Positions 18,052 through 27,069 of a stretch of DNA of 64,000 bases are shown here, piece after piece. The stretch comes from an uncultured Senegalimassilia sp. (lineage in GTDB: Bacteria; Actinomycetota; Coriobacteriia; Coriobacteriales; Eggerthellaceae), in NCBI GenBank assembly GCA_934630815.1, contig CAKTWI010000008.1, positions 1 to 64,000 on the forward strand. Direction: 5' to 3'. Position 1 is the stretch's first letter, and every line of letters starts with the position of its first letter. The notes under the pieces are model-generated. The model did no database searches. It was not told the origin of the DNA and saw only the letters and a program-made list of their open reading frames with translations. The position numbers and the translations under genes are program-made.

Positions 18052-19344
18052 CTATTCGACGATCTTGCCGTCTTCCATAGTGGCGTATCCGCCGACGTAC
18101 ACGTCGGTTGCACGGCCGGTGAGCTCGGCCCCAATGAAGCCGGAGTTCTTCGCCTTGCTGTAGAAATCCGCAGCGTCGACGGTCCAGGCGGCCTCAGGGT
18201 CGATGACCGTCAGGTCGGCGGTACTGCCGGCCTCGAGGGCCACACGCTCCACGCCCAGGATAGCGCGCTGGTTGGCGCCCATGAGGTCGGTCATGCGCTC
18301 CCAGGTGATCTTGCCGGTGGCGACCAGATTGGTAATGACCAGGCCCAGGCTGGTTTCCAGGCCGATCATGCCGAACGGCGCCAGCTCGAACTCGCGGTCC
18401 TTCTCCCATGCGGTGTGCGGGGCATGGTCGGTGACGATGGCGTCGACGGTGCCGTCGACCACGCCGGCGATAAGGGCTTCAGCGTCGGAAGCCGTGCGCA
18501 GCGGCGGGTTGACCTTGAGCGCCGTGGAGTAATCGTCGCCGATGTTGTCCTCGGTAAGGAACAGGTGATGCGGGGTGACCTCACAGGTGACCGGCAGGCC
18601 CTCGGCCTTAGCGGCACGGACCATGTCAAGGCCGCGAGCGGTGGAGATGTGCTGGATATGCAGCTTGCAGCCGGTCAGGCGGCACAGCGCGATATCGCGA
18701 GCGATCTGCAGCTCCTCGCCTTCAGCCGGCCAGCCCAGAAGACCCAGGCGCGTGGAGGCGACGCCCTCGTTGACCTGACCGTCGCCAACCAGGTCCTCGT
18801 CCTGGCAGTGGCTCATGACCACGCGGCCGAACTGGCTGGCGTAATCCATGACGCGGCGCATCATGCCGGCCGCCTGGATGCCGCGGCCGTCATCGGTGAA
18901 CGCGACGGCGCCGTGTGCGGCCATGTCGCCCATCTCGGAGAGCGTCTCGCCCTTCAGGCCCTGCGAGCAGGAGCCCGACACGTGCACGCGGCACTTGCCG
19001 GCCTGAGCGGCGATGGATTTCACATACTCGACGGCGACGGCGTTGTCGACGACCGGGTTGGTGTTGGGCATGGCGCAAACCGCCGTGAAGCCGCCATGGG
19101 CTGCGGCGCGGGTGCCGCTGGCGATGTCTTCCTTCTGCTCGAAACCCGGCTCGCGCAGATGCACATGCATGTCCACCAGGCCCGGGACGACGATCTTGCC
19201 AGCCAGGTCGCGCTCGACGCCCTTCTCCAGGGTGAGACCCTGACCGACCTCGACGATCTTGCCGTCGCGGATGAGGATGTCGGCGGTTTCGTTCAGACCG
19301 ACCTGCGGGTCGATCACGTGCGCGTTCTTAAGCAGTAATGCCAT
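18052..19344 (-). CDS. pyrC: Dihydroorotase
   Basis: PyrC cyclises carbamoyl aspartate to dihydroorotate. The 430-residue type I enzyme has the zinc-binding VDMHVHLREPGFEQKEDI motif near residue 55 and the substrate loop AMPNTNPVVDN. Further metal-binding sites lie in QHISTARGLDMV and the C-terminal TDHAPHT motif. Length is normal. The start at 19344 (MALLLKNAHVID) has GGAGGGAG upstream; the TTG of the longest frame overlaps that site and is less likely. It overlaps the end of pyrB by 17 bases and ends the pyrR-pyrB-pyrC operon. Confidence 0.96.
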   Translation of the reverse strand: MALLLKNAHVIDPQVGLNETADILIRDGKIVEVGQGLTLEKGVERDLAGKIVVPGLVDMHVHLREPGFEQKEDIASGTRAAAHGGFTAVCAMPNTNPVVDNAVAVEYVKSIAAQAGKCRVHVSGSCSQGLKGETLSEMGDMAAHGAVAFTDDGRGIQAAGMMRRVMDYASQFGRVVMSHCQDEDLVGDGQVNEGVASTRLGLLGWPAEGEELQIARDIALCRLTGCKLHIQHISTARGLDMVRAAKAEGLPVTCEVTPHHLFLTEDNIGDDYSTALKVNPPLRTASDAEALIAGVVDGTVDAIVTDHAPHTAWEKDREFELAPFGMIGLETSLGLVITNLVATGKITWERMTDLMGANQRAILGVERVALEAGSTADLTVIDPEAAWTVDAADFYSKAKNSGFIGAELTGRATDVYVGGYATMEDGKIVE

Positions 19345-20272
19345 CTTCGCTCCCTCCAAGCAGCAGGTACAGGGCGGCCATGCGGGTCAGGATGCCGGCA
19401 TAGACCTGGTCAAGGATGACCGAACGCTCCGGGTGGTCGGCCATAAAGGAATCCAGCTCGACGCCACGGTTGATGGGGCCGGGATGGCAGACGATGCAGT
19501 CGGGGCGCATGAGCTTGTTGCGCTTCTCGCTGAGGCCGTAGAGCATGTTGTACTCGCGCAGGCTGGGGTACGGCGCGCCCTCGAGGCGCTCGCGCTGGAT
19601 GCGCAGCATGTACACGACGTCGAGCTCGGGGAGCACCTCGTCGATGTTGTGCGAGATGTGGTCGACGCCAAGCACCTCGGGACGTGCGGGCAGCAGCGTG
19701 GGCGGGGCGATGGCGGTGACCTCGCAGCCCATGATCTTCAGAGCCGGGATGAGGCTGCCGCACACGCGGGAGTGCCCGATGTCGCCGACGACGCCGACCT
19801 TCAGGCCGTCGAGACGGCCCTTGGTCTGCCAGATGGTGTACAGGTCGAGCAGCGCCTGCGTGGGATGCTGATGCTTGCCGTCGCCTGCGTCGATGACGTG
19901 GACGCCGGACACATCGGCGATCTTGCGCGGCACGCCGGCGTGCTTATCACGCACGACGATCATGTCGATCTTGTAGGAGCACAGCGTTTCCACCGTGTCC
20001 ACCAGGCTCTCGCCCTTGACCGAGGAGGTGGAGCTGCCGCCGAAGTTCAGGCTTGCGGCGGACAGGCGCTTCTCGGCCATCTCGAAGCTCGAGCGCGTAC
20101 GAGTGGACGGCTCGTTGAACATGTTGACCACGGTGAAGCCTTTGAGCGTGGGCACCTGCTTGATACGGCGCTCGTTGACCTCTTTGAACTTCACAGCCGT
20201 TTCAAGGATGGCCATGATGTCATCGGCGGAATACTCCTTGATGTCGATAAGATGCTTATGGTTGAAAGCCAT
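19328..20272 (-). CDS. pyrB: Aspartate carbamoyltransferase catalytic subunit
   Basis: PyrB joins carbamoyl phosphate and aspartate, the committed step of pyrimidine synthesis. The 314-residue protein has the carbamoyl-phosphate site FNEPSTRTRSSFEMAEKRL near residue 55, HPTQALLDLYTI, the aspartate-loop region MLRIQRER, and HPGPINRGVELD at the C-terminal end. No pyrI regulatory subunit gene is present, so control is expected through PyrR. It starts 3 bases after the pyrR stop. Confidence 0.97.
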   Translation of the reverse strand: MAFNHKHLIDIKEYSADDIMAILETAVKFKEVNERRIKQVPTLKGFTVVNMFNEPSTRTRSSFEMAEKRLSAASLNFGGSSTSSVKGESLVDTVETLCSYKIDMIVVRDKHAGVPRKIADVSGVHVIDAGDGKHQHPTQALLDLYTIWQTKGRLDGLKVGVVGDIGHSRVCGSLIPALKIMGCEVTAIAPPTLLPARPEVLGVDHISHNIDEVLPELDVVYMLRIQRERLEGAPYPSLREYNMLYGLSEKRNKLMRPDCIVCHPGPINRGVELDSFMADHPERSVILDQVYAGILTRMAALYLLLGGSEDGITA

Positions 20273-20275
20273 TCC

Positions 20276-20995
<720 letters not shown>

Positions 20996-21038
20996 TCATC
21001 TCAGATCCGCTCTTGTGAAAGCGAGCGATTCGGGTGTT

Positions 21039-21071
21039 ACCTTGTCGGTCTCTCTGTACCGCATTTAAAGG
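21039..21071 (-). promoter_or_regulatory. PyrR-binding-loop-like RNA hairpin in the pyrR leader
   Basis: On the minus strand the core reads CGGTACAGAGAGACCG (21046-21061). A CGGT/ACCG stem closes a loop with ACAGAGAG, with outer CCTT and AAGG segments able to pair. It matches the known PyrR recognition element and is nearly identical to the carA-leader copy, differing by one base in the core. It begins at the predicted transcript start and precedes the attenuator. Confidence 0.85.
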
Positions 21072-21081
21072 AACTGTTGGC

Positions 21082-21110
21082 AGTTTATGCGGAGCGGCGC
21101 GGTTTGACAA
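21082..21110 (-). promoter_or_regulatory. Promoter of pyrR-pyrB-pyrC
   Basis: On the minus strand TTGTCA and TAAACT are separated by exactly 17 bases. Transcription would begin about 7 bases downstream, right at the start of the PyrR-binding loop. The combination of good boxes, ideal spacing and position makes this the best-supported promoter in the window. Confidence 0.75.
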
Positions 21111-21274
21111 CCCCGAATATCGAAAAACACAACCCTAGCGGTCGGTTTTTATGCAGCGATTGATCCGCAAGTTCATCCGAACGCTAAGGTTTCGTTCTCG
21201 GACTCAGCCGAACACGTCCGGATAACCCGAGAACCACATTCAGAAGATGAGGGCCGAAAGAAGGTGACAACGAG

Positions 21275-21349
21275 CAGGGGACGGAGGTGCGTTCGCCAGT
21301 CAATCACCGCGCCTTTAGCAACGCGGCGCGAACACACCTCCGTCCCCTG
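21275..21349. repeat. Long inverted repeat with GGGGACGGAGGTG arms (REP-like)
   Basis: The left arm CAGGGGACGGAGGTG, then c, then GTTCG pairs with the right arm CGAAC, a, CACCTCCGTCCCCTG: 20 of 21 positions match around a 33-base spacer with further GCG/CGC pairing. It sits between the pyrR promoter and the glycosyltransferase. It ends in CTGTTCGGG without a T-tract, so it is not a typical terminator. The GGGGACGG core is shared with 10328-10383. REP-like repeats mobilised by RAYT transposases have this form, but no such gene is in the window. Confidence 0.7.
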
Positions 21350-21406
21350 TTCGGGTTCCGTTCACGTCCGCATTCCTCCCACGCACTTATGCGATACGCA
21401 TCAACG

Positions 21407-22678
21407 CTAGCCTACCAGCGCCGCCATGCGGGCGGCCAGCGAATCCCACGACACGGCGGTGGCGTCGAACCCCGTACCCTCCAAGGGCTGCGCCGCGGCC
21501 GCTTGAAGCTGTTCGAGCAGCGCATCGGAAAGACGCTGCTCAAAGGCCGGCAGATCCTCGGGCACGGGCACGTCGACGCCCTGGATACGCGGCGGCTCCA
21601 CGAACGAGACGGGGGCATCGGGGAGGCACGCGTCGAGCCAAGGCTTGACGCCGGGCAGGCTCGTGACCACCGCACGGCACCCGCTTGCAAGCGCCTCCAC
21701 CGTGACGAGCGGCAGTCCCTCGAAAAACGAGGGCAGGACGAAAACGTGGCTTCGGTTATAGGAAAGCACCAGGTCGTCTTGCGAGACGCGCCCGCCGAAC
21801 ACCACCGGGAAACGACAGCGGCCGGCCAGCTCGACGATGCGATCGAATTGCGCCTGGTCGCTGTAACCGCCGACCAGGCATAGCTCCACGGCTTCCGGTT
21901 CGAGGGGAAGCAGGTCTATAGCACGTATGAGGCTTTCCACGCCCTTGGCGCGGCAGATTTTGCCCACGTACAGCACGCGCAACGGGCAGGCGGCGCGCAG
22001 ACCGCCACGAGGGGCGAACTCCTGGGCGTTGTAGCCGGTGCCCACGACGCGGATGCGATCGGCCGGCAGGTCGAACAGCTCGGCGATCTCAGCCTTCTGC
22101 GCCTCGTGCAGCGCCATCACCCCATCGAGCGAGTGGACGGCAGCCGTGATGCGGTCCTTCTCCAAGTCATGGTTGTGCAGCTGGCGAAGGTCAGTGGAAT
22201 GGCAAACCGCCCAGATCGGGCACGGGCGCTCCTTCTGACCCGCCGCTTCCCCATTCGCGTCCGGTAACCGATTTTCACCGGCTAACTCATCGAGCACGTC
22301 GCACGCAGTCGAGCACGCCAAATACAAGTGATGGCAGATGATCGCATCGGGGCCGAAGTCGAGCATCGCCTGGCGGATACGCTGCCCGAACACGTTACGG
22401 AAAGCCTGGACCATCTCAGGCGTCATATCGCGGTATCGCGTGGCCTCGTAAGGCATGACGTCGCTCATGCCGCACACGGGAAACGGCAGCTCGGGGGTGC
22501 GGAAGCGCACCGGAAGGAACTCGACGCCGGGGGCAAGCTGCGGAGAGTCATCTTTATCGATGCCGGCGATGACTGCCACCTGATGCCCGGAAGCGGCCAT
22601 GGAGGCGACCGTTTCCGCCAGGTACACGCCGCTGCCGGTGCTATCGGGCTTTTGAGCGGAGATGCAAAGGATGCGCAT
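21407..22678 (-). CDS. Glycosyltransferase family 4
   Basis: This is a predicted GT-B glycosyltransferase of 423 residues. The N-terminal half begins MRILCISAQKPDSTGSGVYLAETV, a donor-acceptor glycine motif typical of GT4. The C-terminal half has LRVLYVGKICRAKGVESLIRAI and the nucleotide-sugar motif PSFFEGLPLVTVEALASGC with the EX7E-like glutamates. It lies 54 bases downstream of the cysteine-desulfurase-like gene in the selenium/redox cluster and probably shares its transcript. Its substrate is unknown. A role in making a selenium- or sulfur-containing sugar is conceivable from context only; it does not obviously resemble the selenosugar synthase SenB. Confidence 0.8.
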   Translation of the reverse strand: MRILCISAQKPDSTGSGVYLAETVASMAASGHQVAVIAGIDKDDSPQLAPGVEFLPVRFRTPELPFPVCGMSDVMPYEATRYRDMTPEMVQAFRNVFGQRIRQAMLDFGPDAIICHHLYLACSTACDVLDELAGENRLPDANGEAAGQKERPCPIWAVCHSTDLRQLHNHDLEKDRITAAVHSLDGVMALHEAQKAEIAELFDLPADRIRVVGTGYNAQEFAPRGGLRAACPLRVLYVGKICRAKGVESLIRAIDLLPLEPEAVELCLVGGYSDQAQFDRIVELAGRCRFPVVFGGRVSQDDLVLSYNRSHVFVLPSFFEGLPLVTVEALASGCRAVVTSLPGVKPWLDACLPDAPVSFVEPPRIQGVDVPVPEDLPAFEQRLSDALLEQLQAAAAQPLEGTGFDATAVSWDSLAARMAALVG

Positions 22679-22732
22679 GAAGGTCCTTTCGGAATCTGGA
22701 GAGCGTTAGGTTCGGGAGCGTCGCGGGAGACG

Positions 22733-23866
22733 CTACGAGCAGGCGATATCACGCAACGCGCTCAAGGCGTCGTCGCAATCCCGCTGCGAGTTCATGGCGC
22801 CGAAGCTGAAGCGCACAACGCCCTGCTGCTGCGTACCGAGCGCCGCGTGCATGAGCGGGGCGCAGTGCGCGCCCGGGCGGACGCACACGCCCCATCCCTG
22901 CGCCAGCCGATCGGCAATCTCGCTGGAATCGGCATCGCCTACGTTGACGGCGACGATGCCGCAGCGCCGCCCGGAGCCGCCGCCCAGGACCTTCACGCCG
23001 TCAATATCGCTGACTCCTTCCAGGAAACGCGTCACCAACCCTTCGATATACGCTTGCACATCCGCCACCCCGCGCTCCGCAAGCCAGCAGCACCCCGCCG
23101 CAAGTCCCGCCAAGCCGTGTGCGTTGGCCGTTCCGGCCTCGAGCGCCTCGGGCATGAAACGCGGATGTCGCTCGTCGAAGCTGTGCACGCCCGAACCGCC
23201 TTCCACAAGCGGGGTGATATCAAGGCCCGGGCGCACGCACAGCCCGCCGGTGCCCTGCGGCCCGTACAGGCTTTTATGTCCGGTGAAGCACACGACGTCG
23301 GCGCCGATGCCCGATGCCGAGAACGCCCATGCGCCGGCCGTCTGCGCCGCGTCGAGGACGAACAGCGCGCCGGCCTTATGGGCGGAGGCGGCCATGCGCT
23401 CGATGTCGTACACATCGCCGGTCACGTTGGAGGCATGCGTGACCACGACCAGACTGGCGTCGACAAGCGCTCGCTCGTAGGATTCCCAGTCAAGCGAACC
23501 ATCGGGCAGGATGGCAGCGACGCGCACCTGACAGCCGCGCTCATCGCGCGCGCGGTTGAGCGGGCGAAGCACGGAGTTGTGCGAAGCGGCCGTGGTAACC
23601 GCGATGCCGCCCGCAGGCAACAGCCCTTCGATGGCGATGTTGAGAGCCATGGTAGCGTTCAAGGCGAACGAAACGCTGCCGACGCCCCAAGCGTCGAGCA
23701 GGTCGGAAACCGCCTGTCGCGCTTCGAACACCGCCATGCTCGCATCGAGCGCCGCCTGGTGCGAACCGCGCCCAGGCCCGCCGAACGACGTCATAGCGCC
23801 GCACACCGCATCGATGACGGCCTGGGGCTTGTGCATGGTGGTAGCCGCATTGTCCAGATAGATCAT
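22733..23866 (-). CDS. Cysteine desulfurase-like aminotransferase class V protein
   Basis: This is a PLP enzyme of 377 residues that probably removes sulfur or selenium from cysteine or selenocysteine. It starts MIYLDNAATTMHKP and carries the PLP lysine in FTGHKSLYGPQGTGG at about residue 200. A catalytic Cys lies near the end in CVRPGAHCAPLMHAAL. The pattern matches the cysteine desulfurase family that in other anaerobes lies beside selD and selenium-dependent hydroxylase genes (established family knowledge). Here it lies between the activator ATPase and the GT4 gene, so a selenium-supply role is likely but not proven. Confidence 0.85.
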   Translation of the reverse strand: MIYLDNAATTMHKPQAVIDAVCGAMTSFGGPGRGSHQAALDASMAVFEARQAVSDLLDAWGVGSVSFALNATMALNIAIEGLLPAGGIAVTTAASHNSVLRPLNRARDERGCQVRVAAILPDGSLDWESYERALVDASLVVVTHASNVTGDVYDIERMAASAHKAGALFVLDAAQTAGAWAFSASGIGADVVCFTGHKSLYGPQGTGGLCVRPGLDITPLVEGGSGVHSFDERHPRFMPEALEAGTANAHGLAGLAAGCCWLAERGVADVQAYIEGLVTRFLEGVSDIDGVKVLGGGSGRRCGIVAVNVGDADSSEIADRLAQGWGVCVRPGAHCAPLMHAALGTQQQGVVRFSFGAMNSQRDCDDALSALRDIACS

Positions 23867-24042
23867 GGTTTGTGCCCTATCGATCGAAAGAGATAACGGT
23901 TACCGGATTTCACCGGCATCCTGAGAGCGTCCCGCAAATAGACGGAGACGACGACTGCGCCCGCGAAACGCGCAAGTCAAACCGCAAGGCGAAAGCCGCG
24001 CAGGCGATCCGCGAACAGAAACGTCGACATCGCCGCGAAACG

Positions 24043-24810
24043 CTACGCTTCGCCATCCATCTCGACGGCGATGATAGCCGCTCCCAACGCCCCTGCGAAA
24101 CGTGCGTCGGGGCAAGAACCCACCGGCGCGCCCAACTCAGCCTCCAAGCGTGCGCGAACGTAATCGTTTTCGCACAAGCCGCCCGTAAGGTGATACCGCG
24201 TTGCGGGAACCTGCCCCACCAGCGTGCATACGCGCGCCACGACCGAGTCGATGACGCCACGTGCGATGTTCTCACGCGGCTCGCCCTTTCCCACCAAGGA
24301 GATGACCTCGGATTCCGCGAACACCGTGCACATGTTGGAGATAACGGTAGGCTGTCCTGCCGCCGCCAAGCGGGCAAGCTCGGCTTGGCTTACGCCCAAT
24401 CGGTCGGCCATGATCTCCAAGAAGCGCCCGGTTCCCGCGGAGCATTTGTCGTTCATGACGAACTTGCGCACCTTGCCGCCGGCAAGGCCGATGGCCTTGG
24501 TGTCCTGCCCGCCGATATCGATGACGGTGCCGTCTTCGCCGAAGAGCGCCGCCGCGCCGCGAGCGTGGCAGGTGATCTCGGTGACCACCTTGTTGGCATA
24601 CGGCACGGCCACGCGGCCGTAGCCCGTGGCGACCACCGGCATCTCGCCCACTTCGAAGCCCTCGCAGGAAAGCGCACGGCGCACCTGCTCGGCAACTTCC
24701 ACACTGGAGAACCCGGTAGGGATGACCAGCTTGAAGGCGATAGCGCCGGAAGGGTCCGCGACGACGGCCTTCGTAGCCGTCGATCCGATATCGATGCCGA
24801 TACCCGCCAT
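24043..24810 (-). CDS. 2-hydroxyacyl-CoA dehydratase activator-type ATPase (BadF/HgdC family)
   Basis: This ASKHA-fold ATPase injects electrons at very low potential into a partner iron-sulfur protein, driven by ATP. The 255-residue protein starts MAGIGIDIGSTATKAVV (phosphate-1 loop) and has IDIGGQDTKAI. The two cysteines that bridge a [4Fe-4S] cluster across the homodimer are C123 in NDKCSAGTGRF and C161 in SNMCTVF. Length fits the family. The ATG at 24810 has AAGGAG; the longer frame was rejected. Its likely partner is the double-cubane-type protein at 27070-28248, four genes away across selD. It is divergent from selD. Confidence 0.92.
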   Translation of the reverse strand: MAGIGIDIGSTATKAVVADPSGAIAFKLVIPTGFSSVEVAEQVRRALSCEGFEVGEMPVVATGYGRVAVPYANKVVTEITCHARGAAALFGEDGTVIDIGGQDTKAIGLAGGKVRKFVMNDKCSAGTGRFLEIMADRLGVSQAELARLAAAGQPTVISNMCTVFAESEVISLVGKGEPRENIARGVIDSVVARVCTLVGQVPATRYHLTGGLCENDYVRARLEAELGAPVGSCPDARFAGALGAAIIAVEMDGEA

Positions 24811-24955
24811 GTACGTAGCTCCTTGTCTTGGGTTTCGGGCCCATGAGGCTCCGCCGTTGTCGCGCTGAGGCTTTGATGCAAAACCATGCATACCATCTTG
24901 CGACTATACTATACTGGCAATGATACCAACCCGACCCCATAAGAAAGGACCGCGC

Positions 24956-26047
24956 ATGAGCACGGACGACCCTGCGAACGGCGCAATGTGCGACGGTGAT
25001 CGCATACGCCTGACCACGCTCACCGACAAAGGCGGTTGAGCGGCGAAATGGGGTCCGGGAGACCTCTCCGAGATTTTACGCGACATCGCGCCGGCCGTGC
25101 CCGACCCGAACCTGCTGCTAGGCTTCGACACCGCAGACGACGCCGCGGTTTGGCAGGTGGACAAGGACAACGCCGCTGTGCTGACGCTCGATTTCTTCAC
25201 CCCTGTAGTGGACGATCCGTACGAGTTCGGCGCCGTTGCCGCGGCCAACGCCCTGTCCGACGTGTTCGCCATGGGCGGAAGGCCCGTCACCGCGCTCAAC
25301 ATCCTGGCCTTCCCCAGCTGCATGGGCACCGAAGTGGTGGGAGACGTGCTGCGTGGCGGCGCGGACAAGGTGCGCGAAGCCGGGGCGTTCGTGGTGGGCG
25401 GCCACTCCATCGAGGACGACGAGCCCAAGTACGGCCTTTCCGTATTTGGCCTGGTGCACCCCGAGCGCATGGTGCGAAACGGCGGGGCGCAGCCAGGAGA
25501 TGCGCTGTACTACACGAAAACGCTCGGCACGGGCATCATGAACGCCGCGCTGCGGGCGAAGCTGCGCACCGACGAGGACTTGCGCCCGGTCATCGACGGC
25601 ATGATGGAGCTCAACCGCGCGGCAGCCGAGGCCATGCTGGAATGCGATGTGCACGCATGCACCGACGTCACCGGCTTCGGCCTTGCCGGGCATCTGCATG
25701 AGATGCTCGAAGCGTCGGGGTGCGCAGCGCGCCTGGACTGGGACGCTTTGCCGCTGTTCGACGGCGTGTACGAGCTTTCGTGCGATTATTGCCGCCCCGG
25801 CAAGACGTTCGGCATCATCGACTGGGCAAGCGCGTTCGTGGAACAAGGCGACATCGACGATTTCGAGTTCGACGACCGTATGGGCGTGCTATGCGACCCG
25901 CAAACCTCCGGCGGTCTGCTCGTGGCCATCCCGCCCGAGAATGCAAGCCTTTTCGAGGCGGAATGCGAGCAGCGGCAAGGGCGCAAACCCTCCCGAATCG
26001 GAACGTTTGAAGCCGGTCCGGCGGGTAAGATCTTCGTGGACTGGTAA
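24956..26047 (+). CDS. selD: Selenophosphate synthetase, itself a selenoprotein (in-frame TGA)
   Basis: SelD makes selenophosphate from selenide and ATP, the Se donor for tRNA-Sec. The conventional open frame begins only at 25097. The same frame continues upstream through a single TGA at 25037-25039 to an ATG at 24956 with AAAGGA 6 bases before it. The added residues read LTTLTDKGG-Sec-AAKWGPGDL, which is the SelD active-site region with Sec in place of Cys at position 28 of 363. Downstream lie GFDTADDAAVW, TLDFFTPVVDDPYEFG and the C-terminal CDPQTSGGLLVAIP. A small hairpin follows the TGA. selA, selB and tRNA-Sec are nearby, so the codon can be decoded. Confidence 0.93.
25056..25070 (+). promoter_or_regulatory. 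Possible bacterial SECIS hairpin in selD
   Basis: Starting 17 bases after the TGA, CGGGAGACCTCTCCG can fold as a 5-bp stem with one bulged G and an ACCT loop. Bacterial SECIS elements sit inside the coding region at about this distance and bind SelB. The stem is short and found by eye only. Confidence 0.5.
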
Positions 26048-26118
26048 ACGGGAAGGCTCACGCCCCGCAGCGCCCCAGCCAAACCGACGCCGCACGTGAC
26101 CGCAACAAGCCATCCGCA

Positions 26119-26160
26119 AAACGTAAGGGGAGCCGTCAAACGACGGCTCCCCTTACGTTT
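26119..26160. terminator. Bidirectional terminator between selD and the DUF3343 gene
   Basis: A perfect 19-bp stem (AACGTAAGGGGAGCCGTC core) closes an AAAC loop and ends in GTTTAAT. It lies between the convergent selD and DUF3343 genes; its last bases overlap the DUF3343 stop codon. Confidence 0.9.
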
Positions 26161-26416
26161 AATACAAATCCACTTCGGTGATGGCTTCGAAGGCAAGCCC
26201 TCGCTGCCCAAGCGCTTGCTCGAGCGCTTCGCGCTGCTCGACCGGAACGCTCCAAGCAAGGCCGCACCCCGCCGAGATCTCGGAAGGCACCGGGATGACG
26301 CGCCCCGGCAGGACGCCTCCTGCCGCAGCAGCCTGCACGGCCATCGCATCGGCCGTGCTATGGAAGGTCACCACCGCATGCGGCGTTTTGCATCGCTGCA
26401 TCGCACATACCGCCAA
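26159..26416 (-). CDS. DUF3343 small protein, putative Se/S carrier
   Basis: This is an 85-residue protein with a ferredoxin-like fold pattern: PHAVVTFHSTADAMAVQAAAA, then IPVPSEISAGCGLAWSV with the conserved CGLA motif, ending EAITEVDLY. DUF3343 proteins are commonly next to yedF and selD and are thought to be selenium or sulfur carriers, based on neighbourhood. The frame starts at a TTG three bases after the yedF stop; the ATG five codons later (26401) is an alternative, and neither has a strong ribosome binding site, so coupled translation is likely. Confidence 0.82.
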   Translation of the reverse strand: MAVCAMQRCKTPHAVVTFHSTADAMAVQAAAAGGVLPGRVIPVPSEISAGCGLAWSVPVEQREALEQALGQRGLAFEAITEVDLY

Positions 26417-26418
26417 GG

Positions 26419-27018
26419 CTAAGGACGCACGACGACGCCGGCCTCAAGCTGCTTCTGGACGATGACGTACATGTTCGTCACCTCGCCCACCGCAAGCTTG
26501 TCGGCGATGCCGAAATGGTTGAGGCAGGTTCCGCAGCTGAAGATTTCCACGCCTGCTTCGGCCAGCTTTTTCAGATCGTCGAGCACGGGGCTGCCCTCGA
26601 CGGTCAGATGCACGCCGCCGTTGTAGGCCAGGATAGCCGCCGGCAGCTCGTCTTGCTGGGTGAGCGCGAACACGAACGCCTTCATGAGCGTGGCGCCCAG
26701 CTCATCGTCGTCTGCGCCCATGAACTCGCTGGACAGCACGACCACCTTGCTGCCCGCCGGCACGAGCGGCTGGCATTCCTCGCATACCTCGGCGGCAGCT
26801 TGAGCGCCCTTCGTGAAGGTCACGGCGAACTCGGCTTCGCCGCGCTCCTCGGAGACAGTTTCGACCTTGAGCGACTTACCAAGGTTTTCCAGGTTGTGCA
26901 TGGCCGTCTTGTTGTCCACCACCACCTCAAGGACGCCCTCGCCCATGCCGGCAAGGGCCTTCTTCGCGTTCACCACGGGCAACGGGCACGCCTGCCCCTT
27001 GCAATCGAGCTTCTCCAT
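26419..27018 (-). CDS. yedF: Selenium metabolism protein YedF (TusA-like/DsrE-like)
   Basis: YedF is a two-domain protein linked to selenium handling. In the 199-residue product the N-terminal TusA-like domain begins MEKLDCKGQACPLPVVNAKKAL with the sulfur/selenium-accepting CPxP motif at about residue 12. The second, DsrE-like domain has KVVVLSSEFMGADDDELG and a conserved CGTCLNHFG near residue 165. The ATG at 27018 has AAAGGAG at correct distance; the first ATG of the pair touches the site and was rejected. It is flanked by DUF3343 and the double-cubane protein gene, probably one transcript. Confidence 0.92.
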   Translation of the reverse strand: MEKLDCKGQACPLPVVNAKKALAGMGEGVLEVVVDNKTAMHNLENLGKSLKVETVSEERGEAEFAVTFTKGAQAAAEVCEECQPLVPAGSKVVVLSSEFMGADDDELGATLMKAFVFALTQQDELPAAILAYNGGVHLTVEGSPVLDDLKKLAEAGVEIFSCGTCLNHFGIADKLAVGEVTNMYVIVQKQLEAGVVVRP

Positions 27019-27069
27019 GAGCATCTCCTTTCCGCGGCGTTTTGCGCCGCACTTGCGCAAATCTTCCCG

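Noticed and set aside
21407-22678. Selenosugar synthase SenB for the GT4 gene
   Set aside because: Only the neighbourhood suggests it; the sequence reads as general GT4 and no selenoneine partner (SenA) is present.
25097-26047. selD as an ordinary gene starting at GTG 25097
   Set aside because: This start lacks the active-site segment that lies upstream in the same frame across a TGA; a selenocysteine reading explains it.
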